This document shows, one piece after another, positions 14,324 through 21,046 of a DNA stretch of 21,046 nt; the stretch's first letter is position 1, and the number at the start of each line of letters is the position of its first letter. The stretch is from CAYTKU01 sp964550845 (GTDB taxonomy: Bacteria > Patescibacteriota > Patescibacteriia > Magasanikbacterales > UBA922): positions 1-21,046 of the forward strand of contig CAZKAD010000014.1 in NCBI GenBank assembly GCA_964550845.1, written 5' to 3'. Made by a program: the position numbers and the translations under genes. The notes beneath the pieces are model-generated. The model worked only from the letters and a program-made list of their open reading frames with translations. It was not told the DNA's origin and ran no database searches.

Positions 14324-14749
14324 TCAAGCACAATTTTGGCAAACACCAAAAAACTCAAGTGTATGAGTAATAGATTGAAATTTCTTTTTTTGTTTTAATT
14401 TTTTTTCAAACAGAGGAAATATTTTTTCAATACTATCGAATTCAACCTCTTCAATTTCTCCACAACCTTTACACACTAAATGGTGATGGTGGTTTATATT
14501 GAGTTCGTACTTTGTATGTGTTTCATCAACAAATACAGCGTTCACGACTTGTTTTTCAAGAAGAGATTGTATTTCTCGATAAACCGTTGTTTTATTCACC
14601 TCTGTACCCTTTTCTTCTAAAGAAGAAAGAAGCTCTGCTACCGAAAGCGGTTTATGGTTCATTGAAAAAATATCAAAGAGAAGCTGTCTTATTTTTGAGG
14701 GTCGTCCAGAGACTTGGATCTTCGTTTGTACTGATGTTTTCTTTTTCAT
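14324..14749 (-). CDS. Fur-family metal-responsive repressor (Zur/PerR-like)
   Basis: Fur-family dimers bind palindromic operators when loaded with metal. From ATG 14749 the protein has 141 residues: a winged helix (about 15-85, VNKTTVYREIQSLLEKQVV recognition region), HHHHLVCKGCGEIEEVEF (87-104) and a C-terminal CQNCA. Cys93/Cys96 and Cys137/Cys140 are the two CxxC pairs of the structural zinc site. The longer frame to 14821 was rejected since it crosses the promoter. Being the first gene of a ZnuABC operon makes Zur the likeliest role. Its UGA stop is in frame with znuA ATG 11 codons on. No Shine-Dalgarno is seen. Confidence 0.9.
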   Translation of the reverse strand: MKKKTSVQTKIQVSGRPSKIRQLLFDIFSMNHKPLSVAELLSSLEEKGTEVNKTTVYREIQSLLEKQVVNAVFVDETHTKYELNINHHHHLVCKGCGEIEEVEFDSIEKIFPLFEKKLKQKKKFQSITHTLEFFGVCQNCA

Positions 14750-14760
14750 ATTGAAAGAAA

Positions 14761-14777
14761 ATGCAACCAAGTTGCAT
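14761..14777. promoter_or_regulatory. Fur-family operator candidate O2
   Basis: A perfect inverted repeat with 7-bp arms ATGCAAC and GTTGCAT and a 3-bp centre. It lies just downstream of the predicted start (near 14780) and shares GCAAC/GTTGC half-sites with O1. Confidence 0.75.
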
Positions 14778-14786
14778 AATACTTTT

Positions 14787-14815
14787 ATTATACGCAACTC
14801 AGTTGCGTTTGTCAA
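14787..14815 (-). promoter_or_regulatory. Consensus promoter of the fur-znu operon
   Basis: The minus strand reads TTGACA (14810-14815), a 17-nt spacer, then TATAAT (14787-14792), a perfect sigma70 consensus. Transcription should begin near 14780, giving a ~30-nt leader to ATG 14749. Confidence 0.9.
14793..14807. promoter_or_regulatory. Fur-family operator candidate O1 in the promoter spacer
   Basis: CGCAACT and AGTTGCG, perfect 7-bp arms around one base, fill the spacer between -10 and -35. A repressor here would block RNA polymerase directly. With O2 this predicts autoregulation of fur and control of the importer genes. Confidence 0.8.
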
Positions 14816-14828
14816 GAGCATCTGGGGA

Positions 14829-14857
14829 TAAAAAAAGAACCTTTTCAGGTTCTTTTT
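14829..14857. terminator. Intrinsic terminator of the marR-hlyD unit
   Basis: Ten-bp perfect arms AAAAAGAACC (14832-14841) and GGTTCTTTTT (14848-14857) with a 6-nt loop and T on the minus strand. It starts right after the hlyD stop at 14860 and isolates the fur promoter. Confidence 0.85.
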
Positions 14858-14859
14858 CT

Positions 14860-16593
14860 TTATATTGCTTTTCCTTCTGAGAGTACCAAGGTCTCTCCCC
14901 CACTGAGACCTCGAGTAATTTCAATATCTCCATTACTTCCCGAAAGACCCGTTTCTACTTCAATTTCTTCAGCGAGCGTATTGGGACCCTGAACAATTTT
15001 TACAAATTTCTTTCCGTCTCGGCTTTGTACGGCTCGAATTGGAATAGAGACAACATTTTCTCGGCTTTCTACCAAAATTTCCGTATTCGCAGTCATACCA
15101 CTTTTTATACGTTCATCTTTTTCCACAAATTGAAGGGTTACTTTATAGGTAGCAATACCTTCGACAATGGTTTCAGCTGGATCAATTTTGGTAATTTGTG
15201 ATTGAAAAATGACGGATTCACCGTAGGCATCAAGTATCACCTCAGCTGTTTTTCCAAGTTCAATCTTGGCAATATCAACTTCTGGAATATTTGCTTCCAC
15301 TTCATAATCCCCTTCGGAAATAAGCGCAATTGCTGTGGTGTTTGATCCAATAAATTGACCATTTTTTGCGTCTACTTTGGTAATAATACCACTAATCGGC
15401 GCACGAAGCTGTGTTTTTTGAAAGTTTGCTTGCACACCTTGATAGTCCGCAGATGCCTGCGAAAGTCGCGACTGTGCGGAGGCAACATTTGCCTGCGCTT
15501 GTTTTATACGTGCTTCTTGTGCAGCAATTTCTTCAGGGCGGGCACCAGCTTTCTTCACATCAAGTTCTCTGCGAGCCAGATCAAGGGCTTTATTTGCAGC
15601 ATTGACACTCGCTTCTGCCGTTTGCACAGTATTTTTATTGGTAGCTTTTTGTGCAGCAATTTGCTGTGTCTGTGAAGCTAAAGATTCCAAAGCAGTATTT
15701 ACACTGTTGCGAGCAGTATTTACATATCCACGATACAAATTTTCTGTGGTTACACTTAAATTTGCATGATCGTCAACGGCCACAGAAAGTGCATTTAAAA
15801 AGGCTCGCAGACTCAGCAATTTTTGCTGAGCAGAAAGGATCGACTGTTCTCTTGCGAGATTGTCTGAAGGTACAGCAAAAATATCCAATTGAAATTGATT
15901 CATGGTATTTTTGAGAGTAATGCGTTCACGTTCCAGTGTGTTTTTTCTTTCTGAATCTTTAGTAATGAAACTCAAATGATCATAATTGGTATCACGGGTA
16001 AACAGAGCAGCAATTTCCTCAAGAAAAGCACTATTACCAAGAGCAAATGCCATTTGAAGAGTTTCCGGCACATCATCATAGACATTTTGCAGATCAATCA
16101 GGGTTTTCTCTTTTGTTAACTCCAAATTACTTTGTGCATCACTCAAAGCGCTTTCGGCTTTTTGCACATTTAATTCAGCAACTAAAAGTTCTTCACTGCG
16201 GATTCCATTTTTTAGTTCTTCTAACTTTACTTCTTCGTTCTGAAGCGCAGCTTGATATTGTGACACATCAGCCCGAGCACTTGAAATCGAAGCACTGGCA
16301 CGACGTAAACTAGCAGCGACATCGCTACTGTTTAAAGAAGCAAGGAGCTTTCCGGCTTCTATTTTATCTCCGACTTTGACAGTAACACTTGAAACTTTTC
16401 CAGACTGTTCAAATGCCAGATCAAGTGCTTCAGCTGGCTTTACTTTTCCCGTTACACTTACTTTTTGAGTAACATTTCCTTTTGCAACAACAGTCGTTTC
16501 ATACTGAGGGATCTTGGTACGAGTAGCAGAAATACCTATCCACACAAGCAGTACTAAGCCAATTCCCCCAAGTATCATTGTTCGTTTTTTCAT
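14860..16593 (-). CDS. HlyD/MacA-type membrane fusion (adaptor) protein
   Basis: Adaptor proteins of this family bridge an inner membrane ABC or RND pump to the outside. The 577 residues hold an N-terminal helix (about 6-22), the first lipoyl half FEQSGKVSSVTVKVGDKIEAG (61-81), a very long alpha-helical region (about 95-390) rich in Ala, Glu and Gln, the second lipoyl half LRAPISGIITKVDAKNGQ (396-413), and beta-barrel and membrane-proximal domains to the end. The helical section is two to three times longer than in usual ~380-residue adaptors. It follows marR by 17 bp and is followed by a terminator, so no MacB-like partner lies in this operon. An exporter for drugs or peptides is inferred. 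Confidence 0.9.
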   Translation of the reverse strand: MKKRTMILGGIGLVLLVWIGISATRTKIPQYETTVVAKGNVTQKVSVTGKVKPAEALDLAFEQSGKVSSVTVKVGDKIEAGKLLASLNSSDVAASLRRASASISSARADVSQYQAALQNEEVKLEELKNGIRSEELLVAELNVQKAESALSDAQSNLELTKEKTLIDLQNVYDDVPETLQMAFALGNSAFLEEIAALFTRDTNYDHLSFITKDSERKNTLERERITLKNTMNQFQLDIFAVPSDNLAREQSILSAQQKLLSLRAFLNALSVAVDDHANLSVTTENLYRGYVNTARNSVNTALESLASQTQQIAAQKATNKNTVQTAEASVNAANKALDLARRELDVKKAGARPEEIAAQEARIKQAQANVASAQSRLSQASADYQGVQANFQKTQLRAPISGIITKVDAKNGQFIGSNTTAIALISEGDYEVEANIPEVDIAKIELGKTAEVILDAYGESVIFQSQITKIDPAETIVEGIATYKVTLQFVEKDERIKSGMTANTEILVESRENVVSIPIRAVQSRDGKKFVKIVQGPNTLAEEIEVETGLSGSNGDIEITRGLSGGETLVLSEGKAI

Positions 16594-16610
16594 AATTATA
16601 TGAAACAGAA

Positions 16611-17039
16611 TTAAACATTTTTTTGATGGAATTCCACCAATTTTTTCATTAAAAGAATAAACTGATCAAGTTCTTCACTTTTTAAAACCGAAAACATTTG
16701 ACCCATATGCTGTTCAATATGCGTTTTTCCTTTGGCCAACATAGCTTTTCCTTTTGCGGTAATCTTCAAAAGCACCTTGCGCCTATCAGAGGTATCTCGT
16801 ATTCGTGAAATTACACCAGCTCGTACCAGTCTATTTATGAGTGATGTTGCCGAAGGTGGAGTAATGGCAAGAAAGTCCGCTACGTTCTTCATATCAGCAC
16901 GTTCATGAACCAAAATATATTCCAAAACATGAACGCGTAAACAGGTAAAAGGATCGGTCGCAAAAGATTTATCTGCCTGAGGCAAAATCTTTTTGAGAGC
17001 CAATATAAGCTGAGTAAGTTCTTGAATTTTGGAAGGCAT
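16611..17039 (-). CDS. MarR-family transcriptional regulator
   Basis: MarR proteins are winged-helix dimers that usually repress their own operon and release DNA when a small ligand binds. From ATG 17039 the protein has 142 residues with RVHVLEYILVHERADMKNVADFLAITPPSATSLINRLVRAGVISRIRDTSDRRKVLLKITAKG as the DNA-binding core (DRRKVLLKIT wing). An in-frame GTG at 17060 would add seven residues, but it lies inside the operator and at the predicted transcription start. The upstream TTGGAT is a weak Shine-Dalgarno for ATG 17039. It precedes the HlyD-type adaptor by 17 bp, suggesting control of that exporter component. Confidence 0.9.
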   Translation of the reverse strand: MPSKIQELTQLILALKKILPQADKSFATDPFTCLRVHVLEYILVHERADMKNVADFLAITPPSATSLINRLVRAGVISRIRDTSDRRKVLLKITAKGKAMLAKGKTHIEQHMGQMFSVLKSEELDQFILLMKKLVEFHQKNV

Positions 17040-17051
17040 AAATCCAAAATA

Positions 17052-17066
17052 ATTAGACACTCTAAT
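17052..17066. promoter_or_regulatory. MarR operator candidate
   Basis: ATTAGA-CAC-TCTAAT is a perfect 15-bp inverted repeat next to the -10 box and over the predicted start site of marR. MarR operators are commonly palindromes of this size around the promoter, so autoregulation is likely. Confidence 0.7.
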
Positions 17067-17095
17067 ATTTTACATCTATTTTGGTATTTTGTCAA
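17067..17095 (-). promoter_or_regulatory. marR-hlyD promoter
   Basis: The minus strand has TTGACA (17090-17095), a 17-nt spacer and TAAAAT (17067-17072). The start is expected near 17060. Confidence 0.8.
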
Positions 17096-17131
17096 CATAT
17101 TGTTTAAAAAACAACCTTCTCAAAAAAATTA

Positions 17132-17159
17132 TTGCACTTTTTTTCAATTTATGTATACT
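17132..17159 (+). promoter_or_regulatory. Response regulator gene promoter
   Basis: TTGCAC (17132-17137), a 16-nt spacer and TATACT (17154-17159) give a start near 17166, about 22 nt before the ATG. It is divergent from the marR promoter with about 40 bp between the -35 boxes. Confidence 0.6.
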
Positions 17160-17187
17160 GAAAAAGTGAATTTTATCTTTTTGTGCT

Positions 17188-17862
17188 ATGAGACTTTTAG
17201 TTGTTGAAGATCACCCAGAAGCTCTCGCTTCTTTAAAACGAAGACTCCAAGAGGAGTGTTTCGTTGTTGATACAGCCAATGATGGTGAACAGGGATCGTT
17301 TCTGGCCAGGACAAATGACTATGATCTGGTTATTCTCGATAATCATTTACCGAAAAAAAATGGTCTCGATGTGTGTAAAGATATACGTAATTCCCATAAA
17401 AAAATACCAGTGCTCGTCATTTCCATTCTCGATGACATTGGTCAAAAAATTAGTCTTCTCGAAGCGGGGGCAGATGACTACATGACCAAACCATTTTCTT
17501 TTTTGGAACTCATGGCCCGCATACGGGCCATTTTACGTCGTCCAAACAATATGGTTCAAGACATATTACAGGTAGACGATTTACTTCTTAATTATCACAC
17601 TCACGAGGTATCTCGAGGTGAGAAAGAAATTCATCTGACCAAAAAAGAATTTATGCTGCTGGAAATTCTTATGCGTCATACGGGTTCAGTTGTATCTCGA
17701 AGTAGTATTTTGGAGCATGTCTGGGATGTAAATGCTGACCCTTTTAGCAATACCATTGAAACCCATATACTTTCACTACGCAAAAAAATTGATATTCCAA
17801 AAAAGCGAAAACTTATCCATACCATCTCTGGCCGTGGTTATAAAATAGCAACCCAAAAGTAG
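17188..17862 (+). CDS. Two-component response regulator, OmpR/PhoB family
   Basis: A phosphorylation-controlled transcription factor of 224 residues. The receiver domain (1-118) has the acidic pair Glu7/Asp8, phospho-acceptor Asp51 (LVILDNHLP), Ser79 in place of the conserved Thr/Ser, and Lys101 in MTKPFS. A winged-helix DNA-binding domain (about 126-222) has LTKKEFMLLEILMRHTGSVVSRSSILEHVW and ends with HTISGRGYKI, the usual OmpR signature. The kinase gene follows 37 bp downstream on the same strand. The start is ATG 17188; no Shine-Dalgarno is seen. The target genes are unknown; the adjacent marR-hlyD unit is divergent. Confidence 0.95.
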   Translation: MRLLVVEDHPEALASLKRRLQEECFVVDTANDGEQGSFLARTNDYDLVILDNHLPKKNGLDVCKDIRNSHKKIPVLVISILDDIGQKISLLEAGADDYMTKPFSFLELMARIRAILRRPNNMVQDILQVDDLLLNYHTHEVSRGEKEIHLTKKEFMLLEILMRHTGSVVSRSSILEHVWDVNADPFSNTIETHILSLRKKIDIPKKRKLIHTISGRGYKIATQK

Positions 17863-17899
17863 GTATCCCCTAACTTTATTTTTTCTTTAGAAAAATTTG

Positions 17900-18781
17900 A
17901 TGTCGGGGAATATATACTCAATCTCGACACTTCAAAGGGATATGCCTACGCCACCGAATCAAGAGATAGAAAATTTTTTCAAACAAATATTTCTTGGATT
18001 TCACGAGATCCAAAAAAAGAATAATCCTAAAGAGAATAGCGCAAAAAAAAGTCTAGAAAAAGCAGTCGAAAGGTTTACTCAGCTTTACCTTTTTGCTGAA
18101 TTTGGAAAGATGACCTCTGGGCTGTTTCATGATCTTATAAGTCCTCTGACAGCCATATTGCTCCAGATTGAGGAGCTCAAAATTCACTATAACCACCCTA
18201 AAAAAATACAAACCTTAGTCGATGGAGCATTTGAGTCCACCAAACATCTTGAGATATTTTTAAAAAATATCCGAAAACAGATTCAGAACCAAGAAGAAAA
18301 GCAAAATTTTGAACTGGCACATGAAATTCAACAAGCCGTCAGCATATTATCTTATCGTCTGAAAAAAAATAATATTCAAGTGAGGTTAGACGTTCAAACA
18401 AAAAGTTCTGTTTTTGGAAATGCTATACGATTTCACCAAATTATCATAAACCTTTTGAATAATGCCATTGATGCTTATGCAGGTTTAAACGGCCCGCGTT
18501 TCATTGATATCTCTTTGAAAAAACCGAAAAATACTTGGAAGCTCTTGATTTCAGATTATGCAAGAGGTATTCCAGAAAAAGAAAAAAAATATATTTTTCA
18601 ACCACTGTTTACCACCAAAGAAAGTGGTACTGGAATTAGCTTTGGCCTTTGTTTCGTAAAATACAAAATTGAAAAAGAATTTTCTGGTACGATTGCTATC
18701 AAAAACTCAAAACCAAGAGGTACGACTTTTGTCGTCGAATTTCCTTGCAAGAAAATGCAAGATACTTTCACAGACTCTTAG
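17900..18781 (+). CDS. Soluble sensor histidine kinase
   Basis: The likely partner of the upstream response regulator. From ATG 17900 the protein has 293 residues and no transmembrane helix or periplasmic domain. A helical N-terminus (about 20-65) leads to the H-box GLFHDLISPLTAI with phospho-acceptor His77, then the N-box IIINLLNNAIDAY (182-194), the G1 region ISDYARGIP, F-box IFQPLFTTK and G2 GTGISFGL. In G1 the usual DNGxG reads DYARG, so one glycine and the Asn are replaced. It ends 4 bp from the convergent haem-binding lipoprotein gene. A TTG at 17897 and ATG at 17942 are alternative starts. The signal input is unknown. Confidence 0.85.
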   Translation: MSGNIYSISTLQRDMPTPPNQEIENFFKQIFLGFHEIQKKNNPKENSAKKSLEKAVERFTQLYLFAEFGKMTSGLFHDLISPLTAILLQIEELKIHYNHPKKIQTLVDGAFESTKHLEIFLKNIRKQIQNQEEKQNFELAHEIQQAVSILSYRLKKNNIQVRLDVQTKSSVFGNAIRFHQIIINLLNNAIDAYAGLNGPRFIDISLKKPKNTWKLLISDYARGIPEKEKKYIFQPLFTTKESGTGISFGLCFVKYKIEKEFSGTIAIKNSKPRGTTFVVEFPCKKMQDTFTDS

Positions 18782-18785
18782 CCTT

Positions 18786-19139
18786 TTACTTCAAGATTCC
18801 AATTTTAAAATCCTTTACTATTTCTGCCACGGCTGCTTGTCCTCCATGTTGTTTTTCAAAGGCAGAGGTTCCATCTTTTCCACAGATATTCAAAATCATT
18901 TTTTCTCCACCTGGGTGCTCGGATATCCAGGTTGTCAGATCGTAGACATTTTTTGATATAATCGCCCAGCATTTTTCACGGGTATTTGCCGATTGGATCT
19001 CTTCCAAAGTATAGCCATGCTCGAGCACGACTGGTGTAGGAACAGGATTCTGCTGCTCAGGCAGATTATTTTCTGGCAGTGTAGCACCACACCCAGCAAG
19101 CGAAAGAACAATACTTCCCAAAATAATTATTTTTTTCAT
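18786..19139 (-). CDS. Cytochrome b5-like haem-binding lipoprotein
   Basis: Cytochrome b5 domains hold one haem b between two histidines and carry electrons or bind haem or steroids. The 117 residues begin with a lipoprotein signal (MKKIIILGSIVLSLAGC, lipid-modified Cys17), a Pro-rich linker, and a b5 domain (about 41-115) with YTLEEIQSANTREKCWAIISK, VYDLTTWISEHPGG (haem ligand His75) and a second ligand His98 in FEKQHGG. Two extra Cys (57 and 86) could form a disulfide outside the membrane. It lies 23 bp behind the ABC exporter gene and is probably cotranscribed with it. A haem or electron-transfer role at the cell surface is inferred from the fold. Confidence 0.9.
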   Translation of the reverse strand: MKKIIILGSIVLSLAGCGATLPENNLPEQQNPVPTPVVLEHGYTLEEIQSANTREKCWAIISKNVYDLTTWISEHPGGEKMILNICGKDGTSAFEKQHGGQAAVAEIVKDFKIGILK

Positions 19140-19162
19140 AAAATAAATACGTTAAAACTATT

Positions 19163-20944
19163 TCATCTCTTTGCTTGAGATTTGGTATATTTCTCCCACA
19201 AAATTTGAAATTCTGAAGAATTTTTCAGTAAGTATTCAAAAGAACCACTGTCAACAACCTTGCCTTTTTGAAACAGATAAACTGTATCAAACATCGAAAG
19301 TAAATGCAAACGATGAATCGACGAAATAACAGCTTTCTCTTTAAAAGCAGCAAAAATATTTTCATAAATCAACCTTTCATTTCGTGAATCAACACTACTG
19401 GTTGGTTCATCAAGAAGTACAATTTCCTTGTCTACCGAAGCTAAAAGTCCCCTTGAGAGTGCCAGACGTTGCTTTTCTCCTCCACTCAAATTTACCCCTT
19501 TTTCTACCACAGAAGACTGAAATTGTTGTGGAAGGCGCAGTGCCACGTCAGTAAACCGAGCCATATCTGTAAATTTTCGCACATATTCCATGGTGTGATT
19601 GACTCCGACCGTAATATTTTCTTTTATGGTAGTGGAAAAAATTTCTGGGTCTTGTGGGATCAAAGCAATCTTTGAACTGATAGAGTAAAATCCATGTGGT
19701 AGATTTTTTCCGTCTAGTCGGCACTCTACTTGGCTGGGCGCATAGAGTCCACGTATGATTTTGAGCGTTGTGGTTTTACCACTTCCACTGTCCCCAATAA
19801 AAGCAATTTTTTCTCCATGATGAATAGTAAATGCAACTCCATCAAGGTGAACATTGACCTCGTCCTGGTGATAAGAAAAACGTAAATTTTTTACTTCCAA
19901 TTTTTTCCAATTATTTTCTAGTTCTACTTCATCAATCAAGGCCTTTGGCTTAAATTCTTTCGCAATTTCTTCAGCATTAATAATAGCAGTTTTTCTCTCT
20001 ACCACGTCTCCATACATGTAGGCAAAGGTATAAAAAATATTTACAATGCGACTGACGTATTCATAGAGTAAATAAATGGTACCAATGAGGATTACGTTCC
20101 CTGCCCGAACATTGATTACAAAATAGGAAAACAACACCAAAAAGAGGGTTGTGGCAGCACAGATAGATACCAAAAACCATTTAAATTCATTGAGTTTGGT
20201 ATTTCTTGTATGCAAAGCAAATGGTTGGAGAATTTTTTTCCAAATAGATTTCATGACCAGTTTCTCGATCCGCAAAATGATAACCGTAGTAATGTTACTA
20301 ATCACATCAAAAATTCTTGCTGCAATGCTATTTTCTTTTTTATACAGCTCTGAAAGCTGAACAATAAGTTTGTGATCGATTTTTAAAATAATTCCAACAG
20401 TAATTGCCACCATACCAAGCACAAAATAACTGGCATGGATATTGTAGTAGGCTAAAACCGTATAGGCAAAAATAAATCTGATTATGCTGGTAATGATTTC
20501 AAAGGTATTGCGAGAAAATTCAAATAAAGCTCTGGTCCCCTTTTCAATTTTATCAATCGTATCACCTGAATGATGTTCCGTATGCCACGAGGCAGGCAGC
20601 GACATGGTGCCTTCGAGCAAATATTTTTTATAGTTTGCACGCGCCCAAAAAGCATTGTTGATCTCCAAAACACGAGCTGGTCCATGAAATGCCCACGCCG
20701 CAATCTGGATAGCAATAAATAATGAAAGGTAAAGGGCAAGCGAAGGAAGTGTTTCTTGACTAATACCCTTTACTTGAATGCTATTGAGAACTTTAGCAAC
20801 GAGGAGTGGTTCGAGCAGCCAGATAACATTGGCACACACAAACATGAAAAAAAAGAGAACAACATTTTTTCTGTTGCCAAGAGAATATTTCCACAATTTC
20901 GAAAACAAAAAGACAAATGGATTATTTTTGAAACGTTGTGCCAT
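19163..20944 (-). CDS. ABC exporter, fused membrane and ATPase domains
   Basis: A half-transporter that should work as a dimer to export a lipid, peptide or drug. The 593 residues have about six transmembrane helices in the first ~320 (starting near 27), then an ATPase domain (about 349-588) with Walker A GDSGSGKTT (384-392), Q-loop IPQDPEIFS, signature LSGGEKQRLALSRGLL (486-501), Walker B EIVLLDEPTSSVDS (507-520) and switch His in SSIHRLHLL. All catalytic motifs are intact. The stop is UGA, followed at once by UAG. It leads a unit with the b5-like lipoprotein; the substrate is unknown. Confidence 0.93.
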   Translation of the reverse strand: MAQRFKNNPFVFLFSKLWKYSLGNRKNVVLFFFMFVCANVIWLLEPLLVAKVLNSIQVKGISQETLPSLALYLSLFIAIQIAAWAFHGPARVLEINNAFWARANYKKYLLEGTMSLPASWHTEHHSGDTIDKIEKGTRALFEFSRNTFEIITSIIRFIFAYTVLAYYNIHASYFVLGMVAITVGIILKIDHKLIVQLSELYKKENSIAARIFDVISNITTVIILRIEKLVMKSIWKKILQPFALHTRNTKLNEFKWFLVSICAATTLFLVLFSYFVINVRAGNVILIGTIYLLYEYVSRIVNIFYTFAYMYGDVVERKTAIINAEEIAKEFKPKALIDEVELENNWKKLEVKNLRFSYHQDEVNVHLDGVAFTIHHGEKIAFIGDSGSGKTTTLKIIRGLYAPSQVECRLDGKNLPHGFYSISSKIALIPQDPEIFSTTIKENITVGVNHTMEYVRKFTDMARFTDVALRLPQQFQSSVVEKGVNLSGGEKQRLALSRGLLASVDKEIVLLDEPTSSVDSRNERLIYENIFAAFKEKAVISSIHRLHLLSMFDTVYLFQKGKVVDSGSFEYLLKNSSEFQILWEKYTKSQAKR

Positions 20945-20979
20945 TGAAAAAACAAAAATATACCTGTGTGAATATGTAT

Positions 20980-20988
20980 ATTATATCA
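20980..20988 (-). promoter_or_regulatory. Extended -10 promoter of the ABC exporter gene
   Basis: The minus strand reads TGATATAAT, a perfect -10 with the TG extension. No -35 is apparent behind an eight-T tract. The start should be near 20973, leaving a ~30-nt leader to ATG 20944. Confidence 0.6.
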
Positions 20989-21046
20989 AAATTTGAAAAA
21001 AAATTGTAGCGTCATAATTTTATCCTCTTTTGCTTCAGGACAAAAT
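20989..21046. other. Right edge, nothing assignable
   Basis: Short AT-rich end of the window. One minus-strand frame is open and ends in TGA near 21012, so it might hold the C-terminus of an upstream gene, but there is too little sequence to decide. Confidence 0.2.

Noticed and set aside
14288..14326. UGA could be read as glycine (code 25), which would fuse the Fur-like protein to ZnuA in frame through 11 sense codons.
   Set aside because: The protein already ends with the normal Fur C-terminal CxxC, UGA also ends the sigma factor as ATGA and the ABC exporter as UGA-UAG, and no conserved gene contains in-frame UGA.
18782..18785. A terminator between the convergent kinase and b5 genes.
   Set aside because: Only 4 bp separate the stops and no hairpin with a U-tract was found around them; transcripts may overlap.
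1..21046. CRISPR arrays, insertion sequences, attachment sites and tRNA genes.
   Set aside because: No spaced direct repeats, transposase-like proteins, terminal repeats or tRNA cloverleaf features were seen on either strand.

Overview
The window looks like a chromosomal piece of an AT-rich bacterium, most likely a Patescibacteria/CPR-type lineage. The clues are the first bases of a 16S gene (minus strand, positions 1-73) with the 'ATTAAGGCATGCAAGTCGAG' style 5' end, a CAP-domain membrane protein with a PHEENDYHPH-type N-terminal motif, and many small single-pass envelope proteins of unknown family. The placement is an inference. UGA ends at least three genes here, and long conserved proteins read through without in-frame UGA, so the UGA=Gly code of Gracilibacteria/Absconditabacteria is not in use. 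Almost none of the gene starts has a recognisable Shine-Dalgarno sequence, whereas consensus sigma70 promoters and hairpin terminators are clear and frequent.

Layout, left to right. Nearly all genes are on the minus strand. 1-430: 16S 5' end, a structured ~320-nt rRNA leader and a consensus rrn promoter beside a perfect DnaA box. 470-2985: trmD and aspS, separated by a terminator. 3052-6019: a membrane-anchored protein with a duplicated ~70-residue domain, and an ECF sigma factor translationally coupled to a membrane protein in the anti-sigma position. 6119-8838: a two-gene unit (CAP-domain membrane protein plus a small anchored protein) and an RsmB/NOL1-type RNA m5C methyltransferase. 8867-9298, plus strand: a GC-rich island carrying one 95-residue two-helix membrane protein with its own promoter, 5' hairpin and shared terminator. 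9300-14815: asnS, then a Fur-family regulator and a ZnuABC-type metal importer with a YibE/F-like gene set between znuC and znuB; two matching palindromes sit on the fur promoter. 14832-17095: a MarR regulator with a long orphan HlyD-type adaptor and a palindromic operator candidate. 17132-18781, plus strand: an OmpR-type response regulator and a soluble histidine kinase. 18786-20988: an ABC exporter followed by a cytochrome b5-like haem-binding lipoprotein.

How the parts fit. Housekeeping translation and RNA-modification genes (16S, trmD, aspS, asnS, rsmB-like) are interleaved with envelope sensing and transport modules. The fur-znuA-znuC-yibE/F-znuB run reads as one zinc (or manganese) uptake operon that represses itself. 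No mobile element, CRISPR array or tRNA was seen. The observations most worth a second look are the GC-rich small-gene island, the double palindrome of the fur promoter, the YibE/F gene inside the importer operon, and the near absence of Shine-Dalgarno sequences.
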